Below, one piece after another: positions 1-5,573 of a stretch of 6,890 nt of DNA (within the stretch, counting starts at the first letter, position 1; each line of letters starts with the position of its first letter). Location: contig DATIAR010000002.1 in NCBI GenBank assembly GCA_035457865.1, positions 1-6,890 on the forward strand, in the 5' to 3' direction. The position numbers and the translations under genes are program-made. Source of the stretch: UBA8516 sp035457865. GTDB lineage: Archaea > Thermoproteota > Nitrososphaeria > Nitrososphaerales > Nitrosopumilaceae. The notes under the pieces were generated by a model, which had not been told where the DNA came from, ran no database searches, and was given only the letters and a program-made list of their open reading frames with translations.

Positions 1-2
1 TC

Positions 3-578
3 TCCTCTGGATTTTTGTATTCTTTTTCTTTGCCTTTCTCAGAAACAAATTATTTTGATTTTAATCCAGACATTTACTTTGCCGCAGTTTTTGCAACCAT
101 CTCTATGCCATTTTTAATCTCAACTATTCTTGTTTTATCATCCAAGTTTGCAAATCACAAGTTTGGTATCTTATCCATCACAGGAATACTTTTGTTGCTG
201 ATCAACATTGCAAATTCTATTCTTCCCAATCCTGCCTTGGTTCAGACTATTCCATTTTACATCATGACTTTGATTCCATTTGTTGTATCAGATGTTATTC
301 TTTCTACAAGCAAAAAACGTACTTCTACATTTGCGGTGGGTGCAATTCTTGGCTCTACATTTTATTTTTTGTATTTCCCTTTAATTACGCATGTATACAA
401 TGAGGTAATCTATGACAGAATAGTCTCTGGCAGCGTCACTTTACATGTTTATTTTGAGATGATGCCAATTGTCTTTCCTGTTGTTATTGGCCCTGCAATT
501 ATTTTTGGAATAATTGCCACAAAATTTGTAGAAAAAATTTTCTTGAAGATTTCAAAGAAAAATGTCTTGTCAGTTTAA
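3..578 (+). CDS. Multi-pass membrane protein, 3' part (5' end outside window)
   Basis: I do not recognise the family. The reading frame is open to the left edge, and the first possible start inside the window is only a TTG at position 15, so the true start probably lies upstream; at least 187 residues are visible. Counting from the TTG, hydrophobic segments lie at about residues 20-43, 50-70, 78-96, 105-126 and 150-172, which makes it an integral membrane protein with about five or more helices. A Lys/Arg-rich loop (KKR, about 100-102) and a Lys-rich tail (KISKKN) suggest cytoplasmic faces there. No catalytic motif, cofactor site or transporter signature stands out. The gene converges on the sorting-signal protein next door, with 38 bases between the stop codons. 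It could be an isolated membrane protein or the C-terminal part of a larger one; the window cannot decide. Confidence 0.75.
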   Translation, partial: SSGFLYSFSLPFSETNYFDFNPDIYFAAVFATISMPFLISTILVLSSKFANHKFGILSITGILLLLINIANSILPNPALVQTIPFYIMTLIPFVVSDVILSTSKKRTSTFAVGAILGSTFYFLYFPLITHVYNEVIYDRIVSGSVTLHVYFEMMPIVFPVVIGPAIIFGIIATKFVEKIFLKISKKNVLSV

Positions 579-594
579 TCAAAGATGCTTTTCG

Positions 595-616
595 GAGATT
601 GTTGATAAATTGTATC
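595..616 (+). repeat. 22-base dispersed repeat, copy 1 (copy 2 at 2076-2097)
   Basis: GAGATTG, then TT, then GATAAATTGTATC, filling the gap just after the convergent stop codons of the membrane protein and the PEFP-tailed surface protein. It matches the copy at 2076-2097 at 20 of 22 positions. It may be a small dispersed genomic element or a chance match between AT-rich spacers. Confidence 0.5.
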
Positions 617-1411
617 TTAAATTCCATTCCATTTCGTTCTTGTAATTATTAGAATCGTCATCATACTTGCAACTAAGATTAAACCAGTTACAGGAAATTC
701 TGGCACAACTGCAGTTCCAGTTATTGTGATTTCATGCGTGCTGTGAGGATAACGTATTCTCAAAAAAGTGTCCCCAGAGTTCTTGTCTTCAACGGTTTGA
801 AAGTCTCGCCAGACTTGCCCATCAAATGTAACCACATATGGTCCTTCTAGCACCTGACTGACAGGGACTAGTGTAACACCGCTTGTGCCTTTATCCCCTG
901 TTACCTTAAATGATATTTGCTTGTTGCCTTCATCAAAGGCAAAATCACTTATCATTGAGGAACTTTGAACATTCAAAAAGATTTTGTTCTCACCAACCGT
1001 GATTTGTTGTCTTTTGATTATGCTTGGTGAAGACAGGGAGACTGCAGGAGTTACAAAGAGATCGAAATTTGTCGAGCTGCCTTGGTCTTCAGTACTGGTG
1101 TACGCAGTAGCATGATATGTCCCATTTACCTGAAATCTCGACACGGTATCAATAATGGAATAAAATGAACCCGCGTTGTCAGGCTTGGCCTGAGTCACAA
1201 GAACAAACTTTCCTTCTGGGTCGTTAATTACAATAGTAATAATTGCATCAGAGATGATGTCTTTTTGTTGCACAATTCCTTCAAACCTGATATTTTCACC
1301 GCTTACATATGAGGGCTTGTCAGTTTCAAAAGAGATAACCTCGGCATGTGCTGGCAAAACAATCGATGATATCATTATAACAAAGCAGCAAATTACGCCA
1401 AGCTTTTGCAT
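617..1411 (-). CDS. Secreted Ig-like surface protein with PEFG-CTERM-like (PEFP) sorting tail
   Basis: This 264-residue protein is predicted to be exported and held at the cell surface. Residues 1-23 are a signal peptide (hydrophobic core, then PAHA before EVISF). Residues about 27-120 read like an Ig/MG2-type beta-sandwich: KPSYVSGENIRFEG, then a NDPEGK turn, a NAGSF turn and NGTYHATAY. This pattern is common in archaeal surface proteins. A second beta-rich region follows (about 125-232). The tail has the tripartite form of an archaeosortase target: VPEFP (236-240), a hydrophobic helix (241-257) and a basic end (RTK). In the nitrososphaerotal PEFG-CTERM signal the fourth residue is normally Gly; here it is Pro. 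The N-terminal ATG sits just after the signal-peptide start and needs no alternative. A TATA-like stretch about 25 bases upstream points to a leaderless or nearly leaderless mRNA. The ligand or partner is unknown; adhesion or S-layer association is only an inference. Confidence 0.85.
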   Translation of the reverse strand: MQKLGVICCFVIMISSIVLPAHAEVISFETDKPSYVSGENIRFEGIVQQKDIISDAIITIVINDPEGKFVLVTQAKPDNAGSFYSIIDTVSRFQVNGTYHATAYTSTEDQGSSTNFDLFVTPAVSLSSPSIIKRQQITVGENKIFLNVQSSSMISDFAFDEGNKQISFKVTGDKGTSGVTLVPVSQVLEGPYVVTFDGQVWRDFQTVEDKNSGDTFLRIRYPHSTHEITITGTAVVPEFPVTGLILVASMMTILIITRTKWNGI

Positions 1412-1440
1412 GATGTAAATAACATCGTATTATTGATAAG
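1412..1440 (-). promoter_or_regulatory. Putative promoter of the PEFP-tailed surface protein, with inverted repeat at the start codon
   Basis: Read on the minus strand, TTATCAATAATA (about 1428-1439) lies roughly 20-27 bases before the ATG, a typical archaeal TATA position for a leaderless transcript. Directly before the start codon is a perfect inverted repeat, GATGT and ACATC separated by five bases (1412-1426). It could be a small operator at the transcription start or chance in AT-rich DNA. There is no Shine-Dalgarno sequence. Confidence 0.4.
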
Positions 1441-1611
1441 CGTTCGCCTGAAAATTTGGAAGATGACTTGGTTGAAATTAAAAAATAAAAAAACTAGCAA
1501 CAGTTGTTATAATAAGAAAGATTTTCGTATCTGATTGAATTTACCGCATTGACCTAGAGATTGCTCACAAATTGTTGGAGTGTATTATGTGGGATCCAAG
1601 TATGGTTTTGA

Positions 1612-1974
1612 TTATTTCTTGTCTAACTGAATTATTCCAAACACATTTCCTTCTGTGTCTGTACACATTGCAAAGTTTCCTACTTCTGGAATTGGAGTCT
1701 TTGGCAAGATTATTTTTCCACCATTTGATTGGATTTTTTTCAGGTATTCATCTACAGACGGCACTTCAATATAGTTAGTCATGCCAAATTGACCTGGCAT
1801 TCTTTTTAGCATTCCTCCGTTTATTCCAGGTTCCTTGTTGTCGCCAGTTATTGTCATCCAATATTCCATTGGACCATCCCACTTGTCAAACTTCCAGCCA
1901 AATACTTGACTGTAGAATTTTTGGGCCCGCGCAGGATCATCTGCGGGTACCTCAAAATGAGTTACTCTTGGCAT
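1612..1974 (-). CDS. VOC superfamily protein (glyoxalase/bleomycin-resistance fold), small cytoplasmic
   Basis: This 120-residue protein is a single VOC-fold unit with two beta-alpha-beta-beta-beta modules. The first module is VTHFEVPADDPARAQKFY followed by VFGWKFDKW, the classic opening of the subgroup described as enzymes related to lactoylglutathione lyase. The second has TNYIEVPSVDEYLKKI, then NGGKIILPKTPIPEVGNFA, and ends with DTEGNVFGIIQ. Length and layout fit the family (about 115-130 residues). VOC enzymes usually bind a divalent metal through His/Glu residues. Here His6 is present, but the position often held by His in the second module is Asn/Tyr (NYIEV), and the last strand ends in Gln116 rather than Glu, so catalytic metal binding is uncertain. 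The substrate cannot be predicted. There is no signal peptide, which makes it the only clearly cytoplasmic product here. It is transcribed divergently from the beta-propeller gene, and its ATG at 1974 is supported by a TATA-like box 26 bases upstream. Confidence 0.9.
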   Translation of the reverse strand: MPRVTHFEVPADDPARAQKFYSQVFGWKFDKWDGPMEYWMTITGDNKEPGINGGMLKRMPGQFGMTNYIEVPSVDEYLKKIQSNGGKIILPKTPIPEVGNFAMCTDTEGNVFGIIQLDKK

Positions 1975-1994
1975 GAAATTGATTTATCATGTAT

Positions 1995-2004
1995 GTTATT
2001 TAAA
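1995..2004 (-). promoter_or_regulatory. TATA-like box for the VOC gene
   Basis: On the minus strand the stretch reads TTTAAATAAC and is centred about 26 bases before the ATG at 1974. This is the spacing expected if transcription begins at or next to the start codon. There is no Shine-Dalgarno sequence. Confidence 0.5.
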
Positions 2005-2075
2005 TTTGAAGAGAATGATGATAATAGAGAAAACAAAAGTTTGTTTCATGGTTGCCATCCAGTATGAAAAGATTA

Positions 2076-2097
2076 GAGATTGCGGATAAATTGTATC
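2076..2097 (+). repeat. 22-base dispersed repeat, copy 2 (copy 1 at 595-616)
   Basis: GAGATTG, then two variable bases, then GATAAATTGTATC. The copy at 595-616 lies in the convergent gap between the first two genes, ending one base before the minus-strand stop codon, and has TT at the variable positions. This copy, in the divergent gap between the VOC and beta-propeller genes, has CG. Twenty of 22 bases match, in the same orientation. The function is unknown. The flanking bases are not conserved, so it is not part of a longer duplication. Confidence 0.5.
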
Positions 2098-2142
2098 AAA
2101 AAAAATCAAAAAATTGAGTTCAATTCAATTTTAATCAAAGCC

Positions 2143-2148
2143 TATAAG
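2143..2148 (+). promoter_or_regulatory. TATA box of the beta-propeller gene
   Basis: CCTATAAGG, with a purine-rich AATCAAAG stretch just upstream as a possible BRE, is centred about 33 bases before the ATG at 2178. Transcription would then start near 2170 and leave a leader of only some 5-10 bases. An ATG at 2165 is out of frame with the gene and is not used for it. Confidence 0.5.
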
Positions 2149-2177
2149 GTCTCCATTCCATTAGATGAATATCCAAA

Positions 2178-4397
2178 ATGAATAACAGCAAAACGTACAT
2201 CATAATTGCTTCAATTGCAGCTGTAGCTATTGGAACAGCTGCTTTTGTTCTACTGGGTCAAACATCTGTCCATGTTTTACCTGTAGATGATACCAACATT
2301 GGAAAAAATTTTACAACACAATCTACGATTCAAAATTTAAAAAAGTTCAACTCAACAGATGAGCTAAGAACTTTTTTGCTTGACTCGCAGCTAAAGGTTT
2401 CATCTGCATTTTCAGGTCCCATGTTTCGGGACCAATTTATGAGTGCTGAAGAATCGGCAGTGCCTTCTTTTGCACCACAAGTAGAATTATCTGATTCTGC
2501 AGCAGGTGGAGGTGTCAAGTATTCCACCACAAATGTTCAAGTGATAGGAATTGACGAGCCTGACTTTCTTAAAAACGATAACAAGTACGCATATGTTTTG
2601 TCACAGGATAAGCTTTCCATAATTGACGCATATCCTGGCGAGACTGCAAAGATAATATCAAAGGTTGGCCTTGATGTCAAAGGAAACTATCTTCAGAATA
2701 TGTTTCTAAACAAGGACAGACTGGTTATCTTTTACAACGATAACGCAGAACACTACTCCATACAGCAATATGATTACATTCCAAGCCCAATCTACACGCC
2801 TGTAACCCATGCTGTCATAGTTGATGTCTCTGACAAGGAAGACCCAAAGGTTTTGAAAAATTATGAGATGACTGGTTACTATACCGGTGCAAGAATGATT
2901 GGAGACTATGTCTATCTTATCTCAAACTCGTATGTCGATTATTACCATCCACTGCCTCCCGTTTTTAGAGAAAGTGCCGGAGTGGCAATTACCCCAGATG
3001 TCTATTACTTTGACAATCCAGAGCCAAACTTCAACTTTAACACCATTACAACATTTAACATATTTTCTGATGAGGTAGATTCCAAGACGTTTATGATGGG
3101 CGCCACGGGGACACTTTATGTTTCAAATGATGCAATCTATCTGACATACCAAAAGTACCAGCCATACTATTATGATCAGAGCTACAACAAGGACAGGTTC
3201 TTTAAGACAATCTTGCCGCTCTTGCCAGAAGATGTTCAAGGGCAGATAAGGTCAATTGATTCTGGCAGCTCTAGTGAATCTCAAAAGTGGGCGCAGATCT
3301 CTGATGTCTTGCAAAACACTTACAACAGGATGCCTGAAGCTGAAAAAAACAAACTCTTTGAGAATATACAAAAAGCAATTTCAGAATACGAAATAAAGAT
3401 ACAACAAGATTACAGAAAGACTGTGATTCAAAAATTTGCAATAGACAACGGAGTTGTAAGCTATGTATCAAAGGGCGAGGTCCCAGGATATTTACTAAAC
3501 CAGTACTCGATGGATGAGTTTGAAAACAGGTTTCGAGTTGCAACAACCTCTGAATACTATACATCAAAAGGTGTTGTCATGGCAAACAACGTATACGTTT
3601 TAGATGAATCACTAAACATTTTAGGAAAGGTAGAAAATGTCGCACCAGAAGAATCAATCTATGCTGCAAGATTCATGGGCGAGAAGCTGTATCTTGTAAC
3701 ATATCAAAGAATCGATCCCTTCTTTGTAATTGACCTTTCAACTGATATTCCCCAAGTCTTGGGTGCGCTAAAAATTCCAGGATACTCTAGCTATTTGCAT
3801 CCATATGATGAGACACATGTAGTAGGAATAGGAAAAGAGACAAAACAAAACCAGTATGGCGGAATGGAAACAGTTGGAGTAAAGGTATCATTATTTGATG
3901 TCTCAAATGTGGCAAAGCCTGTCGCTGTGGATACATATCTCATTGGCGGACCAGGAACCGAGTCTGAGATCTTAAGTGATCCCAAGGCCTTGCTTTTTGA
4001 CAAGGAAAAAAATATTCTATCCATTCCTGTATTCCAGCAGTATTGGGGCGGACCAATTATACTTGAAGAAGGACAAATTGATTCAGATTCTACAGAACCA
4101 GGAGTTGAAATTCCAGAAAAAATAATTCCGCCGCATCCATTTCCACAAAACAACTGGAAGGGCTTTTACATATTTGGAGTGGATCCAGTAGAAGGTTTTA
4201 GCTTGAAAGGAACCATAGAGCACTCCAGTGGTTCACCTTATGATTATTCATATGGTACCAGAACGTTTTACATCGACGATTCATTGTATACTGTGACATC
4301 AAATCTAATGAAGATAAACGATCTTGGCGACCTCAAAAACGAGATAAACCAAATCAAGCTTGAAGGCAGCGGACAGATTATCAAGTATTTGGATTAA
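2178..4397 (+). CDS. Secreted or membrane-anchored beta-propeller domain protein (COG4880/Beta_propel type)
   Basis: This 739-residue extracytoplasmic protein has an N-terminal hydrophobic segment (about 7-27, after MNNSKTY) that acts as a signal peptide or signal anchor. The family hallmark lies at about 115-150: YSTTNVQVIGIDEPDFLKND, then YAYVLSQDKLSIIDAYPG, which matches the archaeal secreted beta-propeller family distantly related to WD-40 repeats. Blade-like units follow: VIVDVSDKEDPKVL (about 213-226), GDYVYLISN (242-250), GTLYVSNDAIYLTY (311-324), GEVPGYLLNQYSMDEF (433-448, another family signature), RVATTSEYY, VYVLDESLNILGKVENVAP (472-490), EKLYLVTYQRIDPFFVIDLS (502-521) and VSLFDVSNVAKPV (570-582). 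Residues about 335-413 form a charged, helix-prone insert between blades. A Pro/acid-rich stretch (about 630-658) precedes the last blade. The biochemical role of the family is not established; surface binding or scaffolding is an inference. It has its own promoter, is divergent from the VOC gene and converges on mscL with only 10 bases between stop codons. Confidence 0.93.
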   Translation: MNNSKTYIIIASIAAVAIGTAAFVLLGQTSVHVLPVDDTNIGKNFTTQSTIQNLKKFNSTDELRTFLLDSQLKVSSAFSGPMFRDQFMSAEESAVPSFAPQVELSDSAAGGGVKYSTTNVQVIGIDEPDFLKNDNKYAYVLSQDKLSIIDAYPGETAKIISKVGLDVKGNYLQNMFLNKDRLVIFYNDNAEHYSIQQYDYIPSPIYTPVTHAVIVDVSDKEDPKVLKNYEMTGYYTGARMIGDYVYLISNSYVDYYHPLPPVFRESAGVAITPDVYYFDNPEPNFNFNTITTFNIFSDEVDSKTFMMGATGTLYVSNDAIYLTYQKYQPYYYDQSYNKDRFFKTILPLLPEDVQGQIRSIDSGSSSESQKWAQISDVLQNTYNRMPEAEKNKLFENIQKAISEYEIKIQQDYRKTVIQKFAIDNGVVSYVSKGEVPGYLLNQYSMDEFENRFRVATTSEYYTSKGVVMANNVYVLDESLNILGKVENVAPEESIYAARFMGEKLYLVTYQRIDPFFVIDLSTDIPQVLGALKIPGYSSYLHPYDETHVVGIGKETKQNQYGGMETVGVKVSLFDVSNVAKPVAVDTYLIGGPGTESEILSDPKALLFDKEKNILSIPVFQQYWGGPIILEEGQIDSDSTEPGVEIPEKIIPPHPFPQNNWKGFYIFGVDPVEGFSLKGTIEHSSGSPYDYSYGTRTFYIDDSLYTVTSNLMKINDLGDLKNEINQIKLEGSGQIIKYLD

Positions 4398-4407
4398 AAT
4401 TTAGGAT

Positions 4408-4800
4408 TTATTTTATTCCAGCTTTTTTTGCATACTTTACAATAATGAATATCACTACTGTGATGATTAGAAAATCAATTACTGCTCCCACAAAATCACC
4501 TACTCCAAAATTCATTCCACTTCCTATGGGTATGGAAATCACAGCTGTTCTCCAGTCTCCTCCTGGCACCAATGCTCCTGGTATAGGCATGATGAGATCT
4601 GCAACTAGTGCTGAAACCACTTTACCAATTGCTACACCAAAGATAAAGCCTACAGCTAGTCCTAACACCCCAGCTTTTCCAATGAAATCCTTGAATTCTG
4701 CAATCAACCCCACAGGCTTTGGTTCAGGCGGGGTTGGTTTGGGTGTGAGAGCCTCCCGAATCTTTCTTAGTTCATCGAGAATCTCGTCCTCACTAGTCAT
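4408..4800 (-). CDS. mscL: Large-conductance mechanosensitive channel, MscL family
   Basis: This protein is a membrane channel that opens under membrane tension to release solutes during hypo-osmotic shock; the family forms pentamers. From the ATG at 4800 it has 130 residues. FKDFIGK (36-42) corresponds to the N-terminal amphipathic helix. TM1 is about 43-68 and keeps the family pattern LAVGFIFGVAIGKVVSALVADLIMP with its small-residue pore face. An extracytoplasmic loop follows (about 72-98), then TM2 at about 99-124 (NFGVGDFVGAVIDFLI onward), ending in KYAKKAGIK. The cytoplasmic C-terminal helix usual in bacterial MscL is missing. Instead there is a charged N-terminal extension (SEDEILDELRKIREAL) and a Pro/Lys linker (19-29). 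The frame also allows an ATG at 4815 and a TTG at 4818; I prefer 4800 because a TATA-like box lies 27 bases upstream. It diverges from the DUF4396 gene across a region with two palindromes. Confidence 0.93.
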   Translation of the reverse strand: MTSEDEILDELRKIREALTPKPTPPEPKPVGLIAEFKDFIGKAGVLGLAVGFIFGVAIGKVVSALVADLIMPIPGALVPGGDWRTAVISIPIGSGMNFGVGDFVGAVIDFLIITVVIFIIVKYAKKAGIK

Positions 4801-4824
4801 TACAAATACCAACATCAACTAAGC

Positions 4825-4830
4825 AATATA
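4825..4830 (-). promoter_or_regulatory. TATA-like box of mscL
   Basis: On the minus strand this reads TATATT and is centred about 27 bases before the ATG at 4800. The fit to a leaderless transcript favours that start over the ATG at 4815, which would be only about 12 bases away. Confidence 0.45.
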
Positions 4831-4862
4831 GGTTATGGGAAATCACTAAACAATTGGTTACC

Positions 4863-4874
4863 TTACAATTGTAA
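4863..4874. promoter_or_regulatory. Palindromic candidate operator, copy A
   Basis: TTACAATTGTAA is a perfect 12-base palindrome in the divergent region between mscL and the DUF4396 gene. A second copy lies 43 bases to the right (centre to centre), close to four helical turns, so a protein could bind both from one face. This copy is about 33 bases upstream of the mscL TATA box. The core TACA-AT-TGTA fits the TACAnnTGTA pattern of the bacterial CopY/CopR copper operators; whether a related regulator works here is unknown. Confidence 0.6.
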
Positions 4875-4904
4875 ACTCTAAGAATTATATGCAATTAACG
4901 TAAT

Positions 4905-4918
4905 TTTACAATTGTAAA
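4905..4918. promoter_or_regulatory. Palindromic candidate operator, copy B
   Basis: TTTACAATTGTAAA is a perfect 14-base palindrome containing the same 12-base core as copy A. Its right edge is about 10 bases before the TATA-like box of the DUF4396 gene (4929-4937), next to where TFB would contact the BRE. That position suits either a repressor that blocks TFB or an activator that recruits TBP/TFB. Confidence 0.6.
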
Positions 4919-4928
4919 GTTCTGTAAC

Positions 4929-4937
4929 TAAATAAAT
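4929..4937 (+). promoter_or_regulatory. TATA-like box of the DUF4396 gene
   Basis: TAAATAAAT is centred about 24 bases before the ATG at 4957, fitting a leaderless transcript. A second AT-rich motif, CTTATAG (4941-4947), is too close to the start codon to serve as the TATA box. No Shine-Dalgarno sequence is present. Confidence 0.5.
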
Positions 4938-4956
4938 GCGCTTATAGTATTCCAGT

Positions 4957-5427
4957 ATGCAACAAAATCCAACACACGCGCATCACAGACAGAGCCTACG
5001 CAGACAAACAATAAAGCACACCTTAAGGTGTTTGCTTGGATGCAATATTGGTGAGGGCATTGGAGCCGCAATAGGTTTCCTACTTGGCTGGAATCTCACA
5101 TCCACAATGATTTTAGCAGTAGCACTTGCGTTTACAACAGGATATGCCTTTACATTGATACCAATGCTTAAGACAATGTCACTAAGACAGGCAGCAAAGG
5201 TGACTATATTGGGCGATACCGCAAGCATTGCATCGATGGAGTTTGCAGAAAACTCCCTAGTCTTTGTGATTCCAGGCTTTATGCATGCCACTATGATTGA
5301 TGCAATATTTTGGATAGGACTTGGAATAATACTTCCTGCAGGTTTTCTTGCGTCATATCCAATCATGTACTGGGCAATGAAGCGCGAACAACAAAAAGAT
5401 GGTCTGATGCAAATGCATCACCACTAA
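4957..5427 (+). CDS. DUF4396-type integral membrane protein with His-rich ends
   Basis: This 156-residue membrane protein is of unknown function. The pattern HTLRCLLGCNIGEGIGAAIGFLLGW (in order from residue 21), TGYAFTLIPMLKTMSLRQAAKV (61-82) and GDTASIASMEFAENS (86-100) matches what I know of DUF4396 proteins, which share a Cys/Gly-rich first helix, a short Leu-Arg-rich loop and a conserved Asp-Thr-x-Ser-Ile helix. Hydrophobic segments lie at about 30-45, 49-70, 88-108 and 114-139, so about four helices. The N-terminus has HAHH (7-10) and the C-terminus MQMHHH (151-156). Together with Cys25, Cys29 and His21 at the membrane edge, these suggest transition-metal contact, which is my inference. 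The gene is monocistronic, with its own TATA-like box and a palindromic candidate operator directly upstream, and it diverges from mscL. A hairpin and T-run at the stop codon probably end transcription. Confidence 0.85.
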   Translation: MQQNPTHAHHRQSLRRQTIKHTLRCLLGCNIGEGIGAAIGFLLGWNLTSTMILAVALAFTTGYAFTLIPMLKTMSLRQAAKVTILGDTASIASMEFAENSLVFVIPGFMHATMIDAIFWIGLGIILPAGFLASYPIMYWAMKREQQKDGLMQMHHH

Positions 5428-5442
5428 ATTTTTTTTATTTAG
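5424..5442 (+). terminator. Putative terminator of the DUF4396 gene
   Basis: CTAAAT and ATTTAG form a 6-base inverted repeat around a T-rich loop; the uninterrupted run of eight T spans 5429-5436. The left arm includes the TAA stop codon. Archaeal terminators are mainly T-runs, so the T8 is the stronger evidence, and the weak AT stem may not matter. Confidence 0.45.
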
Positions 5443-5521
5443 TTTGATTATTTGGTAATTAGATAAACATCAACCCAGTTCCTACCAATATCCCTAGTTG
5501 TTTTTTTCCATATAGAAAAAA

Positions 5522-5538
5522 TGACGCAACTTGACGCA
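5522..5538 (+). promoter_or_regulatory. Tandem TGACGCA heptamers upstream of the 188-residue secreted protein gene
   Basis: TGACGCA occurs at 5522-5528 and again at 5532-5538, exactly 10 bases apart (one helical turn) and in the same orientation. The pair stands out as relatively GC-rich within an AT-rich spacer. It lies about 16 bases upstream of the candidate TATA box at 5554-5560, a position suited to an activator. If the alternative box at 5507-5513 (CATATAG) is used instead, the repeats would cover the transcription start and suit a repressor. Confidence 0.45.
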
Positions 5539-5553
5539 GTTTGCATCTCAAAC

Positions 5554-5560
5554 CATATTA
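5554..5560 (+). promoter_or_regulatory. Candidate TATA box of the 188-residue secreted protein gene
   Basis: CATATTA is centred about 29 bases before the ATG at 5586 but only 17 before the ATG at 5574. If it is the TATA box, transcription starts near 5583 and translation would begin at 5586. A second candidate, CATATAG at about 5507-5513, would give a leader of some 40-50 bases and leave either start possible. Confidence 0.35.
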
Positions 5561-5573
5561 GTCATTTCCAAAA

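Noticed and set aside
1572..1778. Short plus-strand frame overlapping the VOC gene end
   Set aside because: Overlaps conserved VOC sequence, and its translation is Leu/Phe-rich noise without a start signal.
2015..2021. ATGATGA resembling a C box of a C/D guide RNA
   Set aside because: No D box (CTGA) or D'/C' pair follows at the right distance on the same strand.
3791..4153. Minus-strand frame within the beta-propeller gene
   Set aside because: Shadow of the real coding sequence; the Cys/Pro/Ser-rich translation has no recognisable domain.
4445..4822. Long plus-strand frame opposite mscL
   Set aside because: It overlaps a clearly recognised channel gene on the other strand, and its translation has no family pattern.
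4898..4960. Possibility that the paired palindromes are terminators rather than operators
   Set aside because: They lie between divergent promoters, not after a gene, have no loop (perfect palindromes with no spacer) and no following T-run.
4983..5366. Minus-strand frame opposite the DUF4396 gene
   Set aside because: Shadow frame; the plus strand carries the conserved membrane-protein pattern and its own promoter.
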